The position numbers were made by a program, and so were the translations under genes. Below, in pieces: positions 56,949-64,000 of a stretch of DNA of 64,000 nt. Location of the stretch: NCBI RefSeq assembly GCF_001435505.1, contig NZ_AZDO01000011.1, positions 1-64,000 on the forward strand, written 5' to 3'. The notes under the pieces were generated by a model that worked only from the letters and a program-made list of their open reading frames with translations, searched no databases and was not told the origin of the DNA. This DNA comes from Companilactobacillus futsaii JCM 17355. Its GTDB lineage: Bacteria > Bacillota > Bacilli > Lactobacillales > Lactobacillaceae. Within the stretch, counting starts at the first letter, position 1; the number at the start of each line of letters is the position of its first letter.

Positions 56949-57587
56949 CTAACGCTTATAATTTTTTAAATCATCAATACTGATAGAATGCAAATCATCA
57001 ATGAAAGCATACTTTCCAGCTTGAAAATTTTCTTTATTATCATCAGTTACGATTTCTATCACATCAGCAATTCTTAACTGATCGACGTCTTTTAAATTGC
57101 CGAAGATCATGGCATCAGTATTATCAGGATAGCCCGCATGAACGATTCCATCGACCTCTCCAAGAATGTAAATAGAACCACTAGCTCTTACCTGAGCATC
57201 TCGGTGCAATGTCCCTAGAAAAATCAAATCGCCTTCATAATCGACTTTTTGTCCACTACGGACTATTCCCGATTCAACATTAGTTCGATTAGCTTTTAAA
57301 ATATCGGCAACTTTTAAATTATCCTCAACATCTGCTTCAATATCTTTCAAAGTCAGTTGTGGATACTCATCAAAGAAACCACGGATATCGTTTTTTTGAT
57401 CTTCCGTCAACAAACGATGTCCTGTCTTAACGGTAAAATAAATAACATCATCATTTTCATTAGTTGATTTGGCATTTTGTTGGATAATCAAATCTTTCAT
57501 TTCCTTCAAAGCATCGCCATAATTGGCCTTATCATCAATAATGACTGAAAAGCCATTTTTATCACCTTTTAAAATGATGTCACTCAT
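56949..57587 (-). CDS. minC: Septum site-determining protein MinC
   Basis: An inhibitor of FtsZ polymerisation delivered by MinD. An N-terminal FtsZ-binding domain (about 1-100) and the C-terminal beta-helix (about 105-210; VRSGQKVDYEGDLIFLGTLH, ASGSIYILGEVDGIVHAG) are present. It has 212 residues. It overlaps mreD by 4 nt (ATGA). Confidence 0.95.
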   Translation of the reverse strand: MSDIILKGDKNGFSVIIDDKANYGDALKEMKDLIIQQNAKSTNENDDVIYFTVKTGHRLLTEDQKNDIRGFFDEYPQLTLKDIEADVEDNLKVADILKANRTNVESGIVRSGQKVDYEGDLIFLGTLHRDAQVRASGSIYILGEVDGIVHAGYPDNTDAMIFGNLKDVDQLRIADVIEIVTDDNKENFQAGKYAFIDDLHSISIDDLKNYKR

Positions 57588-58126
57588 TTACTATCCCTCC
57601 GATATTTCACCATCCAACTTGATAAATTTGCTAGTGGAATGTAAAAAATGAAGAAAACCACTACGTTCCATAACAATGTTGGACCCAATGTATAAGTAAT
57701 GAAATCCAATACATCAGTACTAGTTTGTTGCAACAAGCGTTCCAACAAATAAATTCCCGACTGCAAAAATGTCAACGATAAGAAATAAATTGACAAGTCG
57801 TATCCCATATTATTTTTCAACAATAAAAACTTAAAATGATCGATTCCGATCATCAAAAGTGGTAAAAGAACCGTATACAATCCAATTATTCCGTAATAAT
57901 AGGAATCATACAAAAGTCCAAAGACAATCCCTAAAATTATTAGATGTCTACGATCATCGATCCTCATCGTTAACATAACTATTAACATCAACATCAACTG
58001 TGGTAAAACGTTAAAACCACCGTGATTCATATTATTCAAAAAGGCCCATTTCATTAAACCGTCTAAGTAGAACGCTATTAATAGAAAAAATACTTGTCCA
58101 ACTACTTTGCGAGTTTTAATATTCAT
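57584..58126 (-). CDS. mreD: Rod-shape-determining membrane protein MreD
   Basis: A polytopic component of the elongasome. It has 180 residues with about five to six transmembrane helices and the family stretch MRIDDRRHLIILGIVFGLLYDSYY spread over a helix boundary. It starts on the last base of the mreC stop (TAATG). Identified by topology, motif and position. Confidence 0.93.
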   Translation of the reverse strand: MNIKTRKVVGQVFFLLIAFYLDGLMKWAFLNNMNHGGFNVLPQLMLMLIVMLTMRIDDRRHLIILGIVFGLLYDSYYYGIIGLYTVLLPLLMIGIDHFKFLLLKNNMGYDLSIYFLSLTFLQSGIYLLERLLQQTSTDVLDFITYTLGPTLLWNVVVFFIFYIPLANLSSWMVKYRRDSK

Positions 58127-58986
58127 TACTTTTCACCGCTAACTGATGATTTGATTACTGTAACAACTGTGAAATTGCGCAATTCAGCTGCTGGAGTGAT
58201 GTATACCGAGTTAGTCATACCGTAATTATCTTTTTTGATTCCGTAAACTTTACCGATATATAACCCTCGAGGTGTTAAACCACCTAAACCAGAAGTAATA
58301 ACGCTTTGACCTTTTTTAATATTCTTTGTTGAAGTGACGTTTTCCATAACTAAATCGCCAGTATCACTGTCATAACGACTGACAACACCAGTAATATTCT
58401 TATTGTTACCTAAAATTTCAGCCGCAAATTTATCATTTAATTCATTATCAGTCGAAATCAATTCAACTTTTGAACTAACTTTATCGACTTCTATGATTCG
58501 ACCTATCAAACCTTTACCAGACATAACTGGCATATTTTTCTTAATGCCACTTGTCTGACCACGATTGATTGTCAAATAGCTTTGCCAACTATTTGGTGAG
58601 CGCGACAAAACAGAAGCATTGACAGTGGAATAGTCTGTCAAAGTGCTATTAAGTTTTAATTCCTGTTTGAGTTTTTTATTTTCTTCTTGAACTACTTCTA
58701 GCTTAGCTTGATTTTGAGCCAATTCACCGATACGAGCCTTTAAACGTTTATTCTCAGTATAAGTGTTGTACAAATCAGAAAACTCTGAGGTAGCATTTTT
58801 TACAGCATTAGTTGGATAAGCAAAAACTCCACCAACCACACTAACAACATCATTACCGATCTGTTGAACCACTGGCGGTGTACTCTTTTTATCACGGATA
58901 TTGACCGTTACCGCTAAAAGTCCAAAAGTTACGATAATAAGTATCATTAAAATAATCAATTTTTTATTTGAAAAGAACTTTTGCAT
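58126..58986 (-). CDS. mreC: Rod-shape-determining protein MreC
   Basis: A bitopic elongasome scaffold outside the membrane. One N-terminal transmembrane helix (about 9-27), a coiled coil (KRLKARIGELAQNQAKLEVVQEEN split by no gap, about 78-105) and the MreC beta domain (VLSRSPNSWQSYLTINRG, GLIGRIIEVDKVSSKVELIS, ITSGLGGLTPRGLYIG). It has 286 residues, typical. Confidence 0.96.
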   Translation of the reverse strand: MQKFFSNKKLIILMILIIVTFGLLAVTVNIRDKKSTPPVVQQIGNDVVSVVGGVFAYPTNAVKNATSEFSDLYNTYTENKRLKARIGELAQNQAKLEVVQEENKKLKQELKLNSTLTDYSTVNASVLSRSPNSWQSYLTINRGQTSGIKKNMPVMSGKGLIGRIIEVDKVSSKVELISTDNELNDKFAAEILGNNKNITGVVSRYDSDTGDLVMENVTSTKNIKKGQSVITSGLGGLTPRGLYIGKVYGIKKDNYGMTNSVYITPAAELRNFTVVTVIKSSVSGEK

Positions 58987-59010
58987 TGCTTCCTCCTAGT
59001 AGATCAAATA

Positions 59011-59033
59011 AAAAAAACGGGATTAACCCGCTT
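59011..59033 (-). terminator. Weak hairpin between mreB and mreC
   Basis: Minus-strand AGCGGG-TTAAT-CCCGTT followed by a T run. A short stem; probably partial termination, allowing more mreB than mreC transcript. Confidence 0.55.
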
Positions 59034-60033
59034 ATTTTTGGCGACGCATTACATCGATATTTTTAAGTGATTCACCAGTACCGATGGCCACACAATCTAG
59101 TGGGTCTTGAGCAATGAATACGGGAACTCCAGTTGCTTCAGATATCACTTCAGGTAAATGATGTAACAAAGCACCACCACCGGTAAGCACGATACCATGA
59201 TCGATAACATCGGCGGCAATCTCAGGAGATGTTTCCTCAAGAGTTTCTTTAATTGTTTCGATGATTTCTTCAACGTTTTCGTGAATAGCTGTGGCAATGT
59301 CTTCACCAGTCAATGAGACTGTCTTAGGTAGACCAGTTACTAAATCACGACCACGAATTTGCATTGATTCAAGTTCTTTTGATTTCTCGATTGAAGCTGA
59401 ACCAACTTGGATCTTAACGTCTTCAGCTGTTCTTTCACCGATTTGAAGATTGAAGTTTGATTTAATATATGCAGAAATTGATTCGTCAAACTTGTCACCA
59501 GCAACTCGAATTGAACGTGATGAAACGATACCACCTAATGAAATAGTAGCAACATCAGTAGTACCACCACCAATATCAACAACCATGTTACCAGTTGGGT
59601 CCATAACGGGAAGACCAGCACCGATAGCAGCTGCAAATGGTTCTTCAATCACATAAGCTTCACGAGCACCTGCATGTTGTGTTGCTTCGATGACAGCACG
59701 TTTTTCAACTTCTGTCACACCACTTGGAACACAAACCATAACTGATGGTTTTGAGTTATTAGCAGTCTTTTCGATGAAATACTTCATCATGGCTGCGGTT
59801 GTGTCATAATCGGCAATTACACCGTCACGCATTGGACGAATTGCAGAAATACTACCCGGTGTACGACCAATCATTTCACGTGCGTCTGAACCGACCGCAA
59901 CGATTTCTCCAGTGTTGTTATTTTTTGCAACAACTGAAGGTTCATTTAAAACTATACCTTTTCCTTCAGCATAAACTAGAGTATTTGCAGTTCCCAAGTC
60001 TATACCGAGCTTCTTTGATCCAATACCAAACAA
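59032..60033 (-). CDS. mreB: Rod-shape-determining actin homologue MreB
   Basis: A cytoskeletal ATPase that organises lateral wall synthesis. Phosphate-1 [12 protein letters not shown], phosphate-2 [15 protein letters not shown] and adenosine motif [11 protein letters not shown] are present. It has 333 residues. The start is TTG at 60033 ([10 protein letters not shown]) with AAGGAGAG about 8 nt upstream; no ATG fits. First gene of the mreBCD-minCD operon. Confidence 0.97.
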   Translation of the reverse strand: MFGIGSKKLGIDLGTANTLVYAEGKGIVLNEPSVVAKNNNTGEIVAVGSDAREMIGRTPGSISAIRPMRDGVIADYDTTAAMMKYFIEKTANNSKPSVMVCVPSGVTEVEKRAVIEATQHAGAREAYVIEEPFAAAIGAGLPVMDPTGNMVVDIGGGTTDVATISLGGIVSSRSIRVAGDKFDESISAYIKSNFNLQIGERTAEDVKIQVGSASIEKSKELESMQIRGRDLVTGLPKTVSLTGEDIATAIHENVEEIIETIKETLEETSPEIAADVIDHGIVLTGGGALLHHLPEVISEATGVPVFIAQDPLDCVAIGTGESLKNIDVMRRQK

Positions 60034-60081
60034 TTTATTTTCTCTCCTTTAAAGTACACACCACATTTTACGCTAATCAAA

Positions 60082-60109
60082 ATTATATCATAGAAAACGT
60101 CGAATGAAA
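60082..60109 (-). promoter_or_regulatory. Promoter of mreBCD-minCD
   Basis: Minus-strand TTTCAT (60104-60109), 16-nt spacer, perfect TATAAT (60082-60087), about 48 nt before the mreB TTG. Confidence 0.6.
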
Positions 60110-60127
60110 GTACGACGAAATCATATC

Positions 60128-60766
60128 CTAAATTAAATTTAAAGACTTTAGACTAGAATATGCTTTTTTCGTAATAATTAAATGGTCTATTAAGTTTATT
60201 CCTATTAAATGGCAACATTTTTGTAGCCTCAAACTGAACTCTTGATCGTTTTGCGAGAACATCAGTGAACCATTAGGATGGTTGTGGGCAACCAATACTT
60301 GTGTTGCCGACATCCCAATTGCTTCTCGTAAAATATCACGTGGATGAACCGTCGCTGAATCGACTGTACCAATAAAAATAATTTTTTCTGAGATCACATG
60401 ATAACTATTATTCAAATATATTGCTATTAGCTTTTCTTGTGGAGCATTTCCAATTTTTTTAATTAAATGTTGACCCATATCATCGACTGAAACAGTTTCT
60501 TTAGACAAGGTGTCAGCTTGATTTTTTCTTGATCCTAATTCTATTGCCGCAAGTATTTTGCAAGCTTGTGCCACACCTACTCCATTAAAAGACATCAGTT
60601 GCTCTAAACTCAAGTTTAAACCATCAGATTCATAAACTATTTGCTTTGCAAGCTTGGTTACAGAATATTTTTTAGTTCCACGGCCTAAAATTACCGCTAA
60701 TAATTCTTCATCTTTTAATGTAGTGACACCATAACTTAAAATTCTTTCTCTTAAATTTATCATCAT
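60128..60766 (-). CDS. radC: RadC family JAB-domain protein
   Basis: Despite the name, its role in DNA repair is doubtful. N-terminal helix-hairpin-helix region (LMSFNGVGVAQACKILAAIELG, split at about 65-75) and a C-terminal JAB/MPN metalloprotease-like domain with AHNHPNGS and SQND, the zinc-ligand pattern HxHPxGx(n)SxxD. It has 212 residues, a slightly short N-terminus. The start at 60766 has a poor ribosome-binding site; ATG at 60763 is equivalent. Downstream of folC by 9 nt. Confidence 0.92.
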   Translation of the reverse strand: MMINLRERILSYGVTTLKDEELLAVILGRGTKKYSVTKLAKQIVYESDGLNLSLEQLMSFNGVGVAQACKILAAIELGSRKNQADTLSKETVSVDDMGQHLIKKIGNAPQEKLIAIYLNNSYHVISEKIIFIGTVDSATVHPRDILREAIGMSATQVLVAHNHPNGSLMFSQNDQEFSLRLQKCCHLIGINLIDHLIITKKAYSSLKSLNLI

Positions 60767-60775
60767 ATCTTAAAA

Positions 60776-62041
60776 TTACGAAAAATAATTCTCTAAATCT
60801 GAAACCAAATAAAACGAACCTGTAATTAATAATAATTGATCATCAGTCAATCGAGAAATAATTTTCTGTAATCCGGTGTGATAATTTTCAACAAACGAAA
60901 CATTAGAATATTGCGATAAATTGTAGTCCTCTTTAGTAGCAGAACGTGCCATATCGAGCTTTGTAATATAAATATGCTTAGATTTCGGTACTAATTCGTC
61001 CAAAATATCATGACGATCTTTATCCTTCATCCCTGCATATAGAACAATTATATCCTTATTTTCATAATTTAATGACAAAGAATTGATTAAATTGTAAATT
61101 GCTGAAATATTATGAGCACCATCCAATAATATCAATGGTTTCTTTTGAACGACTTGAGCTCGTCCTGGCAGTTGATAATTATCAAGGTTATTCCTGATCA
61201 AAGCTACATCCAAATTCAATCCATGTAGCCTTTGATATTCTAGAAATGCTCGTATCGCAATCGAAGCATTAATTGCCGTAGTTTTTTCAAATCCTAAGCA
61301 AGTCATATCTTCTATTGATAGCTTATCATCATAATATATAAACAATAAAGAAAAATCATTATTTTTATACTTTTTTATTGAAAAATCACGTCCATAACTA
61401 AACAACGGACTGTTCAAAACCTTTGCTTCAGCTTGAATAATACCTTGAACTGATTCATGCAATTTTCCAGTTATGACAGGACGACCAGGTTTGATAATGC
61501 CCGCTTTTTCTTTGGCAATATCTTGCAAGGTTGGTCCAATTAACTTTTCATGATCTAAATCAATCGAAGTAATAATTGAGAGAATTGGAGTTATGACATT
61601 AGTCTTATCATGTCTAGCACCAATTCCAGCTTCAATTACGGCGACGTCGACACGACCACGGAAATAAAAATAACCCAAAATCGTAACAAATTCAAATTCT
61701 GCTAAAGGAATTCCAGCAACTTTTGCCTTAATATAATTAACTTCTTTGACTAATTCATCATTAGAAATGTATTGATGATTAATTTGAATACGCTCATTAA
61801 ATTCTTTGATAAAAGGCGACGTGAACATTCCTACCTGCTTACCACTAGCCTCAAGTAAGTTTGCTAAAAAATTGGTGGTCGTACCTTTACCATTAGTCCC
61901 AGTAATATGAATCGTTTCATAACTATTTTGAGGATTACCTAATCGACTCAGAGCTTCTTCAATATTGTCCAAATCATTCGTACGTTTGAATTTAGGCAAA
62001 CTATGAATAAATTTTAATGTTTCTTCATAAGTTTCTAACAA
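60776..62041 (-). CDS. folC: Folylpolyglutamate synthase / dihydrofolate synthase family ligase
   Basis: Adds glutamate to folates (and possibly to dihydropteroate). Mur-ligase-like ATP loop ITGTNGKGTTTNFLANLLE, SPFIKEFNERIQIN and the conserved DGAHN motif are present. A TTG at 62041 (MLETYEETLKFIHSLPKF) is the likely start: GGAG is about 7 nt upstream. The in-frame ATG at 62089 would translate through the valS terminator and adds 16 residues unlike the family. About 421 residues. Follows valS, a common order. Confidence 0.93.
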   Translation of the reverse strand: MLETYEETLKFIHSLPKFKRTNDLDNIEEALSRLGNPQNSYETIHITGTNGKGTTTNFLANLLEASGKQVGMFTSPFIKEFNERIQINHQYISNDELVKEVNYIKAKVAGIPLAEFEFVTILGYFYFRGRVDVAVIEAGIGARHDKTNVITPILSIITSIDLDHEKLIGPTLQDIAKEKAGIIKPGRPVITGKLHESVQGIIQAEAKVLNSPLFSYGRDFSIKKYKNNDFSLLFIYYDDKLSIEDMTCLGFEKTTAINASIAIRAFLEYQRLHGLNLDVALIRNNLDNYQLPGRAQVVQKKPLILLDGAHNISAIYNLINSLSLNYENKDIIVLYAGMKDKDRHDILDELVPKSKHIYITKLDMARSATKEDYNLSQYSNVSFVENYHTGLQKIISRLTDDQLLLITGSFYLVSDLENYFS

Positions 62042-62066
62042 TATTTTTCTCCAATTTTTCTTAAAT

Positions 62067-62092
62067 AAAAAGGGCTGGACTTTTTCCAACCC
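62067..62092 (-). terminator. Terminator of valS
   Basis: Minus-strand GGGTTGGA-AAAAG-TCCAGCCC followed by a T run, between the valS stop and the folC start. Confidence 0.85.
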
Positions 62093-62113
62093 TCATTATT
62101 ATATACTCAAATA

Positions 62114-64000
62114 TTATTTATTAGCTTGCAATTGTTGAATTCTTTGTTGCACCTTAGCTTGACGTGATTGATAATCAGCTAATTTTTCTTTTTGTTCGGC
62201 AACTACTTTTTCCGGAGCCTTTTCAACGAAGTTCTTATTAGAAAGTTTCTTATCGATACGTTCAATTTCTTTATCAAGTTTAGCACTTTCTTCATTTTGA
62301 CGAGCAATTTCATCATCAATGTTGATCAATTCAGCCAAAGGAACGTACAATTCTGCACCATTAGTAACAGCAGTCATTGCTAGAGCTGGAGCTGTAATAT
62401 CTGTTGCAACTTTCAAATCCTTTGGATGCATGAAGCGGTCGATATATTCTTTATTGTTCAAGACTACACTTTTGACCGACTCATCTTGAGGTTTTATCAA
62501 GATATCAACAGCCTTAGACATTGGTGCATTGGCTTCCAAACGAATCTTTCTCAATAACTTGATCAAGTCGATCAAAATATCCATTTGATTCATAGCATCA
62601 GCATCGTCAAATTCAGCATGATCTTCTGGATACTTAGCTTGCATGATTGACTTACCGTTATGTGGCATTGTTAGCCAAATCTTTTCAGTAACAAATGGCA
62701 TAATTGGGTGCATCAATCTCAAAGTTTGATCCAAGACATAAGTCAAAATCATCTTCTTTTGTTTCTTAGCAGCTTCATCGTCACCAGTTAGAGTAGCTTT
62801 ACTCATTTCGATGTACCAGTCACAGAAGTCATTCCAAATAAAGTTGTAAAGGCTACGACCAACTTCACCAAATTCAAAGTTATCCATCAAACGGTTAACT
62901 TCTTTAACTGTATGATTCAATTTAGCTAAGATCCACTTGTCAGACAAATCATAACTAGTTACTTGTGAAAGATCATCCATAGCAGGAGTGTCGTCGTCAA
63001 GGTTCATGATAACGTAACGAGAAGCATTCCAAATCTTATTGATAAAGTTCCAAGCAGAGTCCATCTTGTCATAGCTGAATCTAGTATCTTGTCCTGGAGT
63101 TGAACCGTTCATCAAGAACCAACGCAAAGCATCAGCACCGTACTTTTGAATAACATCCATTGGATCGATACCATTACCAAGTGATTTACTCATCTTGCGA
63201 CCTTGTTCATCACGAATCAAACCGTGGATAACAACGTGGTCGAATGGTTTCTTACCAGTAAATTTCAAACTTTGGAAAATCATTCTTGAAACCCAGAAGA
63301 AAATAATATCGTAACCAGTAACTAAAGTATTAGTTGGGAAGTAACGCTTGAAGTCTTCAGCGTCAGTATCTGGCCAACCCATAGTTGAAAATGGCCATAG
63401 AGCACTTGAGAACCAAGTATCAAGCACGTCTTGTTCTTGATCCCAGTTTTCAATATCCTTAGGGGCTTCTTCCCCAACGTAAGTTTCACCGGTCTTCTTG
63501 TTATACCAAGCTGGAATTTGGTGTCCCCACCATAGTTGACGAGAAATTACCCAATCATGAACATTTTCCATCCATTGTGTGAAGGTATCTTCAAAGCGGT
63601 CTGGTACGAAGTTAACTTTTTCGTCACCCTTTTGATTCTTCAAAGCCATTTCTGCAAGTGGCTTCATCTTAACGAACCATTGTATTGATAGTCTTGGTTC
63701 AACTTGTACGCCAGAACGTTCTGAATGGCCAACACTGTGAACATAAGGTTCAATGTTGATCATATAACCTTCATCTTGTAGATCTTTAACGATAGCTTTT
63801 CTAGCCTCAAAACGATCCATGCCATTGTATTTACCGGCATTTTCGTTCATTGTACCATCAGCATTCATTGTGTTGATGCGTTTCAAGTCATGACGATTAC
63901 CAACTGCAAAATCGTTAGGATCATGGGCTGGAGTGATTTTAACCATACCAGTACCAAACTCTTTATCAACGTAGTGGTCAGTGATAATCGGAATCTTACG
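62114..64000 (-). CDS. valS: Valyl-tRNA synthetase (partial, 5' end outside window)
   Basis: Charges tRNA-Val and edits threonine. The reading frame is open through the right edge (…[17 protein letters not shown] before [13 protein letters not shown]), so about 628 C-terminal residues are visible of roughly 880. Seen are the end of the editing domain ([16 protein letters not shown]), the catalytic-core WWGHQIP and [14 protein letters not shown], the anticodon-binding domain, and the C-terminal coiled coil ([13 protein letters not shown], to [11 protein letters not shown]). The HIGH motif and any T-box leader lie beyond the window. Confidence 0.97.
   Translation of the reverse strand, partial: RKIPIITDHYVDKEFGTGMVKITPAHDPNDFAVGNRHDLKRINTMNADGTMNENAGKYNGMDRFEARKAIVKDLQDEGYMINIEPYVHSVGHSERSGVQVEPRLSIQWFVKMKPLAEMALKNQKGDEKVNFVPDRFEDTFTQWMENVHDWVISRQLWWGHQIPAWYNKKTGETYVGEEAPKDIENWDQEQDVLDTWFSSALWPFSTMGWPDTDAEDFKRYFPTNTLVTGYDIIFFWVSRMIFQSLKFTGKKPFDHVVIHGLIRDEQGRKMSKSLGNGIDPMDVIQKYGADALRWFLMNGSTPGQDTRFSYDKMDSAWNFINKIWNASRYVIMNLDDDTPAMDDLSQVTSYDLSDKWILAKLNHTVKEVNRLMDNFEFGEVGRSLYNFIWNDFCDWYIEMSKATLTGDDEAAKKQKKMILTYVLDQTLRLMHPIMPFVTEKIWLTMPHNGKSIMQAKYPEDHAEFDDADAMNQMDILIDLIKLLRKIRLEANAPMSKAVDILIKPQDESVKSVVLNNKEYIDRFMHPKDLKVATDITAPALAMTAVTNGAELYVPLAELINIDDEIARQNEESAKLDKEIERIDKKLSNKNFVEKAPEKVVAEQKEKLADYQSRQAKVQQRIQQLQANK

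Noticed and set aside
62042-62089. ATG start giving folC a 16-residue N-terminal extension
   Set aside because: The extension translates the valS terminator hairpin; TTG at 62041 has a proper ribosome binding site and family-like N-terminus.

Overview
The window is chromosomal DNA from a low-GC, rod-shaped lactic acid bacterium of the family Lactobacillaceae. The evidence is the gene content and order: DUF1831 between a cysteine desulfurase and mnmA, rpoY-rnjA, ylbG-rsmD-coaD-sepM-type protease-comEA-comEC-holA, a full dcw cluster with sepF/yggT/ylmH/divIVA, a D-lactate dehydrogenase and a DUF4044 micro-protein. AT-rich coding, T-box leaders and frequent TTG starts fit a genus such as Companilactobacillus, but the genus is only a guess. 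Almost all genes lie on the minus strand; the exceptions are a phosphatase near the left end, rpsT, the def-rpoY-rnjA-lipid kinase block and the DUF4044 gene.

Layout, left to right. (1) 1-1.4 kb: a tyrosyl-tRNA synthetase cut off after about 145 residues but still carrying an intact Tyr T-box leader, beside a divergent histidine phosphatase. (2) 1.4-9.5 kb: protein quality control and translation genes ysxC, clpX, tig and tuf, a repeat protein, RNase J2 and rpsO. (3) 9.6-17.4 kb: rpsT, then a long operon running from ftsW through ylbG, rsmD, coaD, a Lon/PDZ protease, comEA and comEC to holA. (4) 17.5-26.6 kb: typA, an inositol-phosphatase-like gene with a UPF0223 gene, the pyruvate dehydrogenase operon pdhABCD, and D-lactate dehydrogenase. 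(5) 26.8-30.5 kb, plus strand: def, rpoY, rnjA and a diacylglycerol-kinase-like gene. (6) 30.5-38.7 kb: recD2, a TPR protein and a phosphatase; then nudF, a small membrane protein, mtnN, cysteine desulfurase, DUF1831 and mnmA. (7) 38.7-55.0 kb: the division and cell-wall (dcw) cluster from mraZ to divIVA, followed by a T-box-controlled ileS and a cold-shock-like gene. (8) 55.2-56.1 kb: the DUF4044 micro-gene and a TPP-riboswitch-controlled thiamine transporter thiT. (9) 56.1-60.1 kb: the mreBCD-minCD shape and septum-placement operon. (10) 60.1-64 kb: radC, folC and the 3' part of valS, which runs out of the window.

The genes form coherent systems. Growth and division: MreBCD elongation, MinCD/DivIVA placement, FtsZ/FtsA/SepF ring, Mur precursor synthesis and a PASTA-type transpeptidase. 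Others are RNA decay with both RNase J paralogues plus the RNA polymerase epsilon subunit, tRNA charging under T-box control, sulfur transfer to tRNA, and DNA uptake (comEA/comEC).

I found no insertion sequence, prophage, CRISPR array, tRNA or rRNA gene, and no convincing new multi-gene system. The items most worth a second look are the broken tyrS at the left edge, the regulatory region upstream of mraZ (three 10-bp-phased GTGG repeats, a perfect inverted repeat over the -35 box, and a cre-like site), the TPP riboswitch whose terminator stem contains the thiT ribosome binding site, and a hairpin in the rpoY-rnjA leader. Genes are named from motifs and family knowledge only; no database search was possible.
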